A DNA stretch of 64,000 bases from Streptomyces filipinensis (GTDB lineage Bacteria; Actinomycetota; Actinomycetes; Streptomycetales; Streptomycetaceae). The stretch spans positions 1 to 64,000 of the forward strand of contig NZ_BMTD01000008.1 in the NCBI RefSeq assembly GCF_014649495.1. Reading direction: 5' to 3'. Positions 29,514 to 37,488 of the stretch are shown one piece after another. The notes under the pieces were generated by a model. The model saw only the letters and a program-made list of their open reading frames with translations. It did no database searches and had not been told where the DNA came from. Numbering within the stretch: the first letter of the stretch is position 1; the number at the start of each line of letters is the position of its first letter. Both the position numbers and the translations under genes were made by a program.

Positions 29514-30505
29514 GTGGTGTGCTCTCGCAGTTCCGCCAACGCAGCCCTCGCGACGTCGTAGGCGCTGTCCACGCCCGGTACCGGGTCGTCCTCGCCCGGC
29601 CGCCAGAAGCGCCGGCGTGCCATGCGCATGGAACTGTCGAACGGCGGGATCGCGTTGAACACTTCGATCAGGTACGGCCCGCGATACACCGGCTCGATCT
29701 CGTTCAGGATGATGTCCCAGGGGATCCAGCTGTCCTTCACCGCACCCCGGTCGGGTGCGGATATGTGGACGTAGGAGAGTCGATCCTGCCGCACGGCTCG
29801 CGCGATGTTGTCCTTGAAGACCGACGGCCCCTGGCTTTCCATCACGACTTGCGCGGTGTCGATCGTGACGCCGCCCTGCGCGTGCCGGAGGCTGTCGAGG
29901 AAGTCGAGTACCTCCGAGACCATGTTGGGCGGGGGCGTCTCCCAGCTCTTGACGGGTTCGATGGCGAGCTGTACTCCGCGCGCCGCGGCGTACTCCGACA
30001 GCTCTTCGAAGACGGAACGCGCCGCGTGATAGCGCGGCTTCATCCAGTCCTGGAGGGCGTCGCTCCACAGCGGTTCATCGGTGTCCGTGGCCGGAAAGAC
30101 GCCGTAGGGGTAGAGGAAGGGCCCTGACATGATCGAGTCGCCGCCCAGGACCCGCGTGATGTCCACGCGTGACTTGAGGTAGGACAGGGCCTGTTTGCGC
30201 TGTTCCTCGTACGGTGACGTCGGGTCGAAGGTCCGCGTGGTCCCGACGTTGGTGGTGAACTTCGCCTCCTGCAGCCCTGCCTGGTCGAAGGCCTTCCTGA
30301 GGCCGATGTAGCTGTCGACCTCAAGCTTGTGGTCGACGGTCGGGGGCTGGGAGGCGATGTGCACGTCGAAGCCGTCGTAGCCCATGTCCGTGAGGGCCTT
30401 CAGATGACGGATCAGGATCTGGGTGTAACCCGGGTCCTGCGGCCGCAGGTCGGCCGTGAACATGAAGAAGCTGAAGAAGACGTCTCGCCTGAATGTCGCG
30501 TTCAT
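29510..30505 (-). CDS. Sugar phosphate isomerase/epimerase-type TIM-barrel protein
   Basis: 331 residues from ATG 30505 (MNATFRRDVFF); a GTG at 30511 overlaps the upstream stop and is an alternative. The AP-endonuclease-2/xylose-isomerase-like barrel shows MGYDGFDVHIAS, QLAIEPVKSWE, GVTIDTAQVVMES, YVHISAPDRG and a C-terminal YLIEVFN, giving the usual Glu/Asp/His/Glu metal ligands. The family includes isomerases, epimerases and lyases of keto-sugars. It is adjacent to an IolE-like protein of the same fold, a pairing also used for elimination and hydration of 3-keto-glycosides. Confidence 0.9.
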   Translation of the reverse strand: MNATFRRDVFFSFFMFTADLRPQDPGYTQILIRHLKALTDMGYDGFDVHIASQPPTVDHKLEVDSYIGLRKAFDQAGLQEAKFTTNVGTTRTFDPTSPYEEQRKQALSYLKSRVDITRVLGGDSIMSGPFLYPYGVFPATDTDEPLWSDALQDWMKPRYHAARSVFEELSEYAAARGVQLAIEPVKSWETPPPNMVSEVLDFLDSLRHAQGGVTIDTAQVVMESQGPSVFKDNIARAVRQDRLSYVHISAPDRGAVKDSWIPWDIILNEIEPVYRGPYLIEVFNAIPPFDSSMRMARRRFWRPGEDDPVPGVDSAYDVARAALAELREHTT

Positions 30506-30507
30506 CG

Positions 30508-31422
30508 TCACCAGCCCAGGACGTCGGCGAGGTAGGCGCGGGCCTTCTGGGCGTACTCCAGCGGGTTGGCCTTCTTCGGGTCCTGCTCGGCCTCCACGAC
30601 CAGCCACCCCTGGTAGTCGGCGTCGGCCAGCACCTCCAGGATGGGCCGGAAGTCGATCGCGCCGTCTCCGGGCACGGTGAAGACGCCGAGCTCGACGCCT
30701 TCCTGGAACGACAGGCCTTCTTCACGCACCCGGCTCACGACCTCGGGCCGGATGCTCTTCATGTGGACGTGGCCGATGCGGTCGGCGTAGGCCTGGGCCA
30801 TGTCCAGTGGATCGTCGCCGGCGAAGGCGATGTGGGCGGTGTCGAGCAGGAGGTGGACCAGGGCCGGATCGGTCGAGGCCATCAGCCGGTCCACGTCGGC
30901 CCGGGTCATGACGCCGGTACCCATGTGGTGGTGGTAGCTGAGCTTCATCCCGGCCGATCCCGCGATCTTGCCGAGCTCGTCCAGGCCCGATGTCAGGGCA
31001 TCCCACTGGGCGTCGGTGAAGACCGGGCGGTTGGCGAAGACGTCGACGGGGAGCAGGTGCGACGATGCTCCGAACTCCGCCACGACCAACTCGGTCCCGC
31101 CCAGCGCCTTGACATGGGCCAGCGTCTCCTCGAAGGCGGCGATCGTCTTCTGCCGCATCTTGCCGATGGTGAAGTAGGTGCTCGTCCAGGGCTCGGACAC
31201 CTGCAGGCCGCGGAGATCGAGCGCGGCCTTGAGCGCGGCGGCGTCCGAGGGGTACTTGTGCCCGATGCTGCAGCCCTGGAAGCCGGCGAGCGCCATCTCG
31301 CTCACGGCCTGGCCGAAGGAGATGCCGGCGTCGATGGTGGGGAAGTCGTCGTTCCACCACAGGGTGCAGCAGACGCCGAGCTTCACCTTGTCCGGGCCGA
31401 GGCGGTCCGCCAAGTCGGTCAT
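30508..31422 (-). CDS. IolE-like dehydratase / sugar isomerase (TIM barrel)
   Basis: 304 residues from ATG 31422, overlapping the upstream stop as ATGA. The N-terminus KLGVCCTLWWNDDFP resembles inosose dehydratase (IolE), and the barrel has ELVVAEFG, KLSYHHHMGTG, HLLLDTAHIAFAG, IGHVHMKSIRPE and WLVVEAEQDPKKANPLEYA. These supply the metal-binding Glu, Asp, His and Glu of the fold. IolE removes water from 2-keto-myo-inositol, so a keto-cyclitol or keto-sugar made by the operon's oxidoreductase is a plausible substrate. No other inositol catabolic genes are nearby. Confidence 0.9.
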   Translation of the reverse strand: MTDLADRLGPDKVKLGVCCTLWWNDDFPTIDAGISFGQAVSEMALAGFQGCSIGHKYPSDAAALKAALDLRGLQVSEPWTSTYFTIGKMRQKTIAAFEETLAHVKALGGTELVVAEFGASSHLLPVDVFANRPVFTDAQWDALTSGLDELGKIAGSAGMKLSYHHHMGTGVMTRADVDRLMASTDPALVHLLLDTAHIAFAGDDPLDMAQAYADRIGHVHMKSIRPEVVSRVREEGLSFQEGVELGVFTVPGDGAIDFRPILEVLADADYQGWLVVEAEQDPKKANPLEYAQKARAYLADVLGW

Positions 31423-31958
31423 TTCGTCGCCCCATTCAGGTAGCGGTCCTCGATGCGGGGTGGCTGAGCCCAGGAGCCGTAACCGGGGGCCTTCGCACCT
31501 GGCGGATTGGCCCCGATGGCCCGCCACAGCAGCCCCTCCTGGTAGGAAGCGGCCGTGACCGTGGAGGTCTCGCCCGCGGCATGGGCCCCGTAGCGGTCGG
31601 TCCACTCGGGTGGCAGTGCGTACCACATCCCGGCGTACCAGAGTTTGATCACATTGCGGGCCACCGGGCCGAGGCGGTCGTCGCTGAAGATCCGGTGGCG
31701 CAGGGCGCGGTCGAGCAGAGCCCGGTCGGGCAAGGTCCGGTAGGGCAGGGCCCGGTCATGGCCGCCGGCGTCAACGGCCGCGTCCGCCCGGGCCGCCCGG
31801 TGGGCGGCCAAGAGGGCGGTCACGACCTCGTCCCCGCAGGCGGCCTGTACTTTGGCCAGGTAGTCGCGGGCCAGGCCGGTGCCCAGCAGCACGGTCTCTT
31901 CAAAGGCGGTCAGGTCGACCGACAGGGACAGGAACTCCTCGAACGACGGGGCGGTCAC
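31419..31958 (-). CDS. Small subunit of a GMC-type sugar dehydrogenase (sorbitol/gluconate dehydrogenase small-subunit-like)
   Basis: 179 residues from GTG 31958, overlapping the upstream stop as GTGA. The N-terminal FEEFLSLSVDLTAFE, the DDRLGPVARNVIKLWYAGMW segment and the C-terminal SYQEGLLWRAIGANPPGAKAPGYG match small subunits that accompany FAD sugar dehydrogenases. In those the small subunit normally carries a twin-arginine signal that carries the catalytic subunit out of the cell. None is present here, which suggests a cytoplasmic complex with the GMC protein at 33064-34989. No cytochrome subunit is encoded nearby. Confidence 0.8.
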   Translation of the reverse strand: MTAPSFEEFLSLSVDLTAFEETVLLGTGLARDYLAKVQAACGDEVVTALLAAHRAARADAAVDAGGHDRALPYRTLPDRALLDRALRHRIFSDDRLGPVARNVIKLWYAGMWYALPPEWTDRYGAHAAGETSTVTAASYQEGLLWRAIGANPPGAKAPGYGSWAQPPRIEDRYLNGATK

Positions 31959-33067
31959 CGCGTCACCCCCTGGGTACGCTCGCCGGCGGCCGGTGCGGCC
32001 TCCGGATCGGACCCGAACGCGGCCGGGATCTCGAAGGTGGGAGCGGCGTGCAGGCCGTCGCTGCCCGGCAGGGGGTTGCGTACCAGCCGGTTGAACCCGT
32101 CGCGCAGCCGGAACATGTCGCAGACGGCGTCCTGCAGGAGGCCCGGCTGCCCGTTGAACGCCTTGGTGAGCAGGGCGAGGAAGGCCCCGTAGGCGGCGTT
32201 GAAGTCGCGGGCGACACCGGCGAGTTCCGAACCCGGCGGGTAGTCGGCGAGCCGGGCGCTCACCTTCACCGGGTACACATCGTCCCAGGCGACACTGAGC
32301 GGCGGCCCCGAAGGCGCGTCGGGTTCGTCGCCGACCTGGTAGTAACGGCCGAGCTGCAGCTGCCGGAACCGGTAGTAGTGGGCCAGCTCCCCGTCCGCGT
32401 CGTAGATGCCGGAGTCCAGGCCCTCGCCCTGAGCGGCGATGAAGCGCAGCGCCCGGCAGGCCGAGTCCAGGTCCGAGACGACGATCACCGCTCCGCCGCC
32501 GGAGTAGAAGTACTCGGGCCCCACCTGCAGGTCCGGGTCTCCGGAGAAGAGCTTGGGGTCGTCGGCCGCCACCTTCCCGAGCCCTTCGATGATCTCTGCG
32601 TAGAACTCGCCGATGCTGTAGAAGCGCATGCCCTCGGCCGTCGGGCTGAAGGCGAGGACCGGACTCCCGCTGTCCGGTGTGCGCACCAGCCGTGCGTCGG
32701 CACTGGGGGCCTGGCCCGGCCGCTCGATCTTGCAGAACGTCTCCACCGCCTCGGGGGACAACGGCCGCAGGTCGACGGTGAAGTCGTTCTCGCCGTCGGG
32801 CAGGTAGGCCGGGTAGGACGGCACGAAGCCGGGGCGGTTCAGGTCGGGCTTCCCGCCGATGGCGTTCAGCACGTTGGCGACGAGGGTCAGGTGCAGCATC
32901 TCCTCCACCGCGACCACCCGGATGATGTGGGCCGCGTCGGAGTTGGTGGTGGACCGTATGGAGTAGTACGCGGTCAGGTACGGCGGGATGGTCGCGTGCT
33001 CCAGGGCCAGCGCCACGTGCAGATAGCTGATCAGGTCGTCACGGTTGTTGATGGTCGACGCGGTCAC
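31955..33067 (-). CDS. Ferritin-like protein of the VioB/RebD (iminophenyl-pyruvate dimer synthase) type
   Basis: 370 residues from GTG 33067, overlapping the upstream stop as GTGA. The first 200 residues fit the ferritin-like domain: ALALEHATIPPYLTAYYS supplies the first Glu-x2-... helix and VVAVEEMLHLTLVANVL the Glu-Glu-x2-His helix, the ligand set for an iron centre. A long loop-rich C-terminal region follows with no second family I can name. Relatives couple oxidised amino acids in violacein and indolocarbazole synthesis or occur beside sugar oxidoreductases without known function. Its place between the catalytic and small subunits of a sugar dehydrogenase suggests an oxidative role in the same pathway. 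Confidence 0.85.
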   Translation of the reverse strand: MTASTINNRDDLISYLHVALALEHATIPPYLTAYYSIRSTTNSDAAHIIRVVAVEEMLHLTLVANVLNAIGGKPDLNRPGFVPSYPAYLPDGENDFTVDLRPLSPEAVETFCKIERPGQAPSADARLVRTPDSGSPVLAFSPTAEGMRFYSIGEFYAEIIEGLGKVAADDPKLFSGDPDLQVGPEYFYSGGGAVIVVSDLDSACRALRFIAAQGEGLDSGIYDADGELAHYYRFRQLQLGRYYQVGDEPDAPSGPPLSVAWDDVYPVKVSARLADYPPGSELAGVARDFNAAYGAFLALLTKAFNGQPGLLQDAVCDMFRLRDGFNRLVRNPLPGSDGLHAAPTFEIPAAFGSDPEAAPAAGERTQGVTR

Positions 33068-34989
33068 CGGGCCACCTCCTGAGGCCGGCGCGGGCCGGCT
33101 TCGGTCGAGGTGACCTCGATCGGTGCGGTCTCGGAGTCGAGCTGGGCCAGTATGGCGCGGGTGCTGCGCAGACACAGGGCGGCGATGGTGAGTGTCACGT
33201 TCGACGTGCCCACGGTGGGCATGCTTCCCCCGCCGACCAGGTAGAGGTTCTCGTGGTCCCAGCTCCGCTGATCCGCGTCGACCACCGAGGTCGACGGGTC
33301 GCGGCCCATCATGTGGGTGCCGGAGAGATGGTTGCCCCCTCGGATCTCGTACCCCTCGCCGCCGTGGACGGCGTAGCCCCAGAAGTTCGGGTCGTACGCG
33401 GTGTGGTCCTCGGCTCCGAGGCGGGCGAAGATCCGTCGCGACAGCTGCCTGGCGTACGCCACCCCGCGCATCGTGTAGTCGGGGATGTCGTAGGTGAGGA
33501 TGGGCCGCATGTTCCCCAGCTGGTCGGTGTAGGCCGGGTCCACGGTGATGCGGTTGCTCGGGTTGGCGGGGACCTCGACCATGAAGGCCAGCTGCAACTG
33601 GCGGGAGACCCGGTCCACCAGGCCCTGGCGGAGGGACTCGCCGTAGCGGCCACCGGCGTCCACCAGGTCGATCAGGTCGGTCATCGGCGCCCCCCGGGCC
33701 CAGCCCCAGCCGTCGTTGTGGATGTCGACGCTGAACGCCGCCTGGCGGCGGCGGAAGCGGCCCCCGCGCAGGTCGGTGATGCCGCCCGTGCAGTTCGTGC
33801 CCCGGAAGGTGCCGGCCACCTCCGGGAGCAGGGCCCACGCCAGCAGGTAGGCGTGGTCCATGAAGTTCCGCCCCATCAGGCCACTGGAGCTGCGCAGGCC
33901 CGAGGCCAGCATCAGCCGGGGGTTCTCGACCGCGTTGGCGGCCAGGATGAACAGCCGGCCCCGGGCTCGCATGGTGGTGAAGTCGGCGCTGTCGGGCCGG
34001 TCGTAGTGGCGGTACTCGATCTCGGTCACCCGTCGCGTCTGCTCGTCGACGTGCACCTTGTAGGCCACCGCCTGGGCCACCAGGTCGACCCGGCCGCTCT
34101 GGAGGGCCACCGCGAGGGTCTTGCCGGCGTGGTATTTGGCCTGCACCGGGCAGATGGGCACGCAGTTGTTGTTGCCCTGGCACCGCCCGCCGACCTCGAC
34201 CTGGTAGGTGCTCACCGCGCCTCGCGGCACGTAGCCCTTCCCGCCGTCGAAGGCCGGGTTCGGTATCCCGTTCCGCCCCTGCGGGAACGGCCGTACCCGC
34301 AGCTCGCGCCGCTCCCCGTCGAGCTCGACCGGCATCCCGTCGAGGTCCTTGGCGACCATCCGGTCCAGGTAGGACAGGGGCAGCCCCTTCATCGGGAACA
34401 CATAGCCCTCGTCGAAGGTCATCCCGAGGTAGGCCTGGTCCTCCACGTCGGCGGAGACGCCGATCTCGCGTTCGGCCTCGTTGTAGTACGGGGCGAGGTC
34501 CTCGTAGGTGAGCGGCCAGTCGGCCCCCTCGCCGTAGAGCGTGTGCATGCGGAAGTCCTCGGGGAGCATCCGCAGGGTCTTGGCCTCCCAGTGCATGGTG
34601 GTGCCGCCGAGGACCCGGGTGTAGGTGGTGTCCGTGGCGAAGGGCCCGCTCTGGACGAGGTAGGCCGAGGCGTCGGGCGCGCCCGGGGAGATGCGCCGTG
34701 CGTCGGTGCCACGGGGCATCGGGGCGCCTGCGACCACCGGGTAGGGGGACTGGTTGTCCTTGCCGGCAGCCGAGTAGAAGCGGTCGAGGTAGCTCTCGTA
34801 GCCCCTCAGGGTGAGGTCCTCGGCCGGGCCCGCTTCGAGTATCAGTACCCTCTTGCCGGCGTCGCTCAGCCGCGAGGCGATGAGGGCGCCGGCGATCCCG
34901 CCGCCGACGATGACGGCGTCGTAGAGGACTTCGGCCGCCGCCGCGGGGGCGGTTCGCTTCGCCGCCCCCTCGGGGAACTTCGCGTACAT
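33064..34989 (-). CDS. GMC-family FAD oxidoreductase with FAD-glucose-dehydrogenase-type iron-sulfur motif
   Basis: 641 residues. The Rossmann motif VIVGGGIAGALIASRLSDAG lies at about 26-45, GMC signature TRVLGGTTMHWEAK at about 125, and the catalytic region has GTHMMGRDP (His) and VGTSNVTLTIAAL (Asn). Cys270, Cys276 and Cys280 in CQGNNNCVPICP form the C-x5-C-x3-C pattern that binds a 3Fe-4S cluster in bacterial FAD-glucose dehydrogenases. It probably oxidises a sugar hydroxyl. An AGGAG lies about 12 bases upstream of the start. The small subunit is encoded two genes downstream, after the ferritin-like gene. Confidence 0.93.
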   Translation of the reverse strand: MYAKFPEGAAKRTAPAAAAEVLYDAVIVGGGIAGALIASRLSDAGKRVLILEAGPAEDLTLRGYESYLDRFYSAAGKDNQSPYPVVAGAPMPRGTDARRISPGAPDASAYLVQSGPFATDTTYTRVLGGTTMHWEAKTLRMLPEDFRMHTLYGEGADWPLTYEDLAPYYNEAEREIGVSADVEDQAYLGMTFDEGYVFPMKGLPLSYLDRMVAKDLDGMPVELDGERRELRVRPFPQGRNGIPNPAFDGGKGYVPRGAVSTYQVEVGGRCQGNNNCVPICPVQAKYHAGKTLAVALQSGRVDLVAQAVAYKVHVDEQTRRVTEIEYRHYDRPDSADFTTMRARGRLFILAANAVENPRLMLASGLRSSSGLMGRNFMDHAYLLAWALLPEVAGTFRGTNCTGGITDLRGGRFRRRQAAFSVDIHNDGWGWARGAPMTDLIDLVDAGGRYGESLRQGLVDRVSRQLQLAFMVEVPANPSNRITVDPAYTDQLGNMRPILTYDIPDYTMRGVAYARQLSRRIFARLGAEDHTAYDPNFWGYAVHGGEGYEIRGGNHLSGTHMMGRDPSTSVVDADQRSWDHENLYLVGGGSMPTVGTSNVTLTIAALCLRSTRAILAQLDSETAPIEVTSTEAGPRRPQEVAR

Positions 34990-35065
34990 GGGGCAGTCAC
35001 TCCTCCGCTGCCGGGCGCGGTCGGGACCGGTGTGGGGTTGAGGATTCGAGTCGGTCGGCCATGGG

Positions 35066-36484
35066 TCACACGGCCTCGGCCCGGGCCCGCATGGCGGACA
35101 GGTAGGCGGCGTAGCTCCACGTCAGGTTGTGCACACTGCGCTCGAAGCCGGTGGTGCCGTCGAACTGCTCGGAGAGCTCCAGGTTGTCACTGTGGTAGAT
35201 GACGGCCTGCACCATGGCGTCACCGGTCGCCGTCAAGGCGGCGGCCGCTGCCGCCGGGGCCGTCGACGCGTCGATGCCGGACTGGGCGAAGAAGGGTGCG
35301 GACAGGTCGTCCACAGGCACCTTGCCGCTCGACTTGATCGTGGCGGCCAGCTTGTAGTGCAGCTCGGCGACGTTGCAGGTGGAGAGGGCCCACGGGTGGC
35401 CGCCGAGCACCGGGTGCGCGGTGTCACCGTCGTAGACGTCACCCGGGTAGCGGCCGAACAGCGGCCCGATACCGAAGCTGTCCTTGTCGGCCTTGTTGAT
35501 CGGGTAGAAGGCGATGCCGCCCTCCTCCCACTGCGAGCGCAGTTGGGCCGCTGTGGCCAGCAGCTTGGGGTCGGTGACGGGAACGGCGCCGTAGACGGCC
35601 GACTGGACGATGTCGATGTTCGGGTCGTAACCGCTGACGACCGGGTTCTGGGGCGAGGGCTGGGACCCGTCACCGGGATCGGCCAGCATGCTCACGTACT
35701 TGCTCCCGTCCCAGTGGCCTGCAAGGGCCTGGCGCAGCCACTTGACGGCGGGCCGCAGTCCGGTGGGCTTGTCGATGCCGACGATGGTCGAGGCCTGGAT
35801 CTCCTCGAAGCAGCGCAGCTGGGCGGAGCGGGCGAAGAAGCTGTACCCGTTGTGCTCCTCCCACAGGTTCGTGGTGGGGCCCTGGTAGACGCCGAGGAGG
35901 TAGGCCACGTTCGCGTTCACCAGGTCGACCGCCCGCTTCTGGGTGCCGACGTCGAGCTGGTCGTAGGCGGCCAGGATGGTGATCGTCTGCAGGGCCGGCC
36001 CGTCGTTCTGCTCGGTCCACGGGCGGGCGTCCCCCGCGATGTTGAAGCAGGCGTGCCCCTTGGTCAGCGGCGGCTGGGTGTTGGAGTGGCAGAGGTCGGC
36101 GAACTGCACGTAGTCGTTGAGCGTCTGCACCGTCCCGCCCGGGCGGGTGGGCATGCCGGCCTGGGCCACCTCCATGGCCGTGATGGCCCCGTCGCGCACC
36201 CAGTTGAAGACGTAGTCCTCGTCGATGCCGGGGGTGTCGGCCGGGAAGGAGGGGGCGGCGATGATGCAGCCCGGCTTCGAGTTCCGGGACACGTCGCCCG
36301 GCGACTGCGGGTCGCTGAAGACGAAGCCGTCACTGGCGATGTTCCGGAACATGAAGGTGTACATGATCGGCACGAGCGACGGCAGATCTACCGCTCCCGG
36401 AGCGAAGGAGATCTGGACGTTCGCCCGCGCTCGGGAAGTGCCGGCCGGTCGGTTCGAGCGGGCCGGCGTGCTGGATTCGGACAT
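35066..36484 (-). CDS. GH15 glucoamylase-like glycoside hydrolase
   Basis: 472 residues from ATG 36484, with GGGGGAG seven bases upstream. The GH15 landmarks are CIIAAPSFPADTPGIDEDY, WVRDGAITAMEVAQ and NLWEEHNGYSFFARS (general-acid Glu region), then the late segment PWALSTCNVAELHY. The family releases beta-D-glucose from non-reducing ends of alpha-glucans or glucosides. There is no signal peptide and no starch-binding domain, unlike secreted glucoamylases, so it probably works inside the cell on a small glucoside. It is first in the operon and has a likely operator upstream (36632-36654). Confidence 0.92.
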   Translation of the reverse strand: MSESSTPARSNRPAGTSRARANVQISFAPGAVDLPSLVPIMYTFMFRNIASDGFVFSDPQSPGDVSRNSKPGCIIAAPSFPADTPGIDEDYVFNWVRDGAITAMEVAQAGMPTRPGGTVQTLNDYVQFADLCHSNTQPPLTKGHACFNIAGDARPWTEQNDGPALQTITILAAYDQLDVGTQKRAVDLVNANVAYLLGVYQGPTTNLWEEHNGYSFFARSAQLRCFEEIQASTIVGIDKPTGLRPAVKWLRQALAGHWDGSKYVSMLADPGDGSQPSPQNPVVSGYDPNIDIVQSAVYGAVPVTDPKLLATAAQLRSQWEEGGIAFYPINKADKDSFGIGPLFGRYPGDVYDGDTAHPVLGGHPWALSTCNVAELHYKLAATIKSSGKVPVDDLSAPFFAQSGIDASTAPAAAAAALTATGDAMVQAVIYHSDNLELSEQFDGTTGFERSVHNLTWSYAAYLSAMRARAEAV

Positions 36485-36631
36485 TGCTGAACTCCCCCGT
36501 TGTCTTTCGGGCGGGACTATCGGATTCGGTCGGCACCCCGGCCACGTGGATCGAAAGGCTTGGACCGAGTGCGCCCATGAGTTACGCCCATCGGGTGTGT
36601 GAGCTTGCGGGGCGAGCAAGCCGGATGGACG

Positions 36632-36654
36632 GAACAATAGGATGCAGATTGTTC
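36632..36654. promoter_or_regulatory. Inverted repeat upstream of the sugar-oxidation operon, candidate operator
   Basis: GAACAAT and ATTGTTC are perfect 7-base inverted arms separated by nine bases, about 150 bp upstream of the GH15 start. The AT-rich arms stand out from the surrounding DNA. No regulator gene is part of the operon, so the binding protein is unknown. Confidence 0.45.
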
Positions 36655-36913
36655 ATGAGGACTTCGATGGTGTCAGGCTGCGCGGTTCATATCGCTGCCG
36701 GTAATGCCTGACGCGAAGATTGTTGTCACGTCAGCAGCGGTGTGCGGGAACCATCGAGATCGCCCAGTGGGCCGTGGGCGCGTTCCGGTCGACTCGGTCG
36801 ACCTGGGCACACGAGCCGGCCGTGCCCTGGCGGCCGCGGCAGGCCCTCTCGTGAGCCACCCGCGCGGAGTGGCCGGAAGGACGCGCGGGCAGCCACGGGG
36901 CCTCCCGTGACCG

Positions 36914-36942
36914 GACGGGTTACGCATATCTGAGTAACCGTC
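36914..36942. repeat. Hairpin-forming inverted repeat in the AT-rich spacer
   Basis: The arms GACGGGTTAC and GTAACCGTC pair over nine bases with one bulged G, around an AT-rich 10-base loop. It may be a terminator or operator; no adjacent gene decides this. Confidence 0.35.
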
Positions 36943-37488
36943 AGAATGCCTTGTACGTAAGCGACTTCTCAGGCGGCGCGCAGCCCCACGGGACTCCGGC
37001 GGCGTCGCACGCCTGTCAGGCGGGGCGGGCGGACCGGTCGCCTCGGAGCCGGCTTCTCGCCCTGGGGACGGGGCGAGTGGAGGGGCGCACGGCAACGCCG
37101 TCAGGCCTGCGAGGAGACCCTGAATCACGTACCCGAGTCGACGCCATTCCCCTAATCGCATTAATAGGGAATGCATTCCTTCGCCCCCCGTTTTCTCACA
37201 AGCGCGCGACGCAGAGACTTTCCGGCAGCGGGTCCCATGGCAGCTTTTCACTGAACGGCATGGAGGAATTTTTGAAGCAGCTGAGACGTGACCGTTCCAC
37301 GCGATGCGTATGCCGCTTGGCGTGCCTTTATCTTTGCGTACCGCAGGCTACAGTTAGCCGGGCAGGCACCGCAAGAGAAAATTCCAATGTTGCGCATGAG
37401 GTTGGAATAAACGAGTGCAACTTACTGGTGCATAACTGTGCGCCGAATCCTGAGGGTGCGCGACCCGGCGTCGACAAGTCCGGACCGG

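Larger units (their letters stand above)
36485..37488. other. About 1-kb intergenic region, AT-richer than the rest of the window
   Basis: No ORF with normal composition is found. The first 240 bases should hold the operon promoter and operator. Between about 36920 and 37440 the sequence becomes clearly less GC-rich (for example near 37150-37180 and 37380-37440), unusual here. A partly paired hairpin lies at 36914-36942. The region could be a boundary of acquired DNA. Confidence 0.55.

Noticed and set aside
33253..35202. Long plus-strand ORF opposite the GMC oxidoreductase
   Set aside because: Shadow frame; the minus strand has the FAD, Fe-S and catalytic motifs.
36673..37251. 192-codon minus-strand ORF in the AT-rich spacer
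   Set aside because: Arg/Pro-rich with no domain and poor codon bias.
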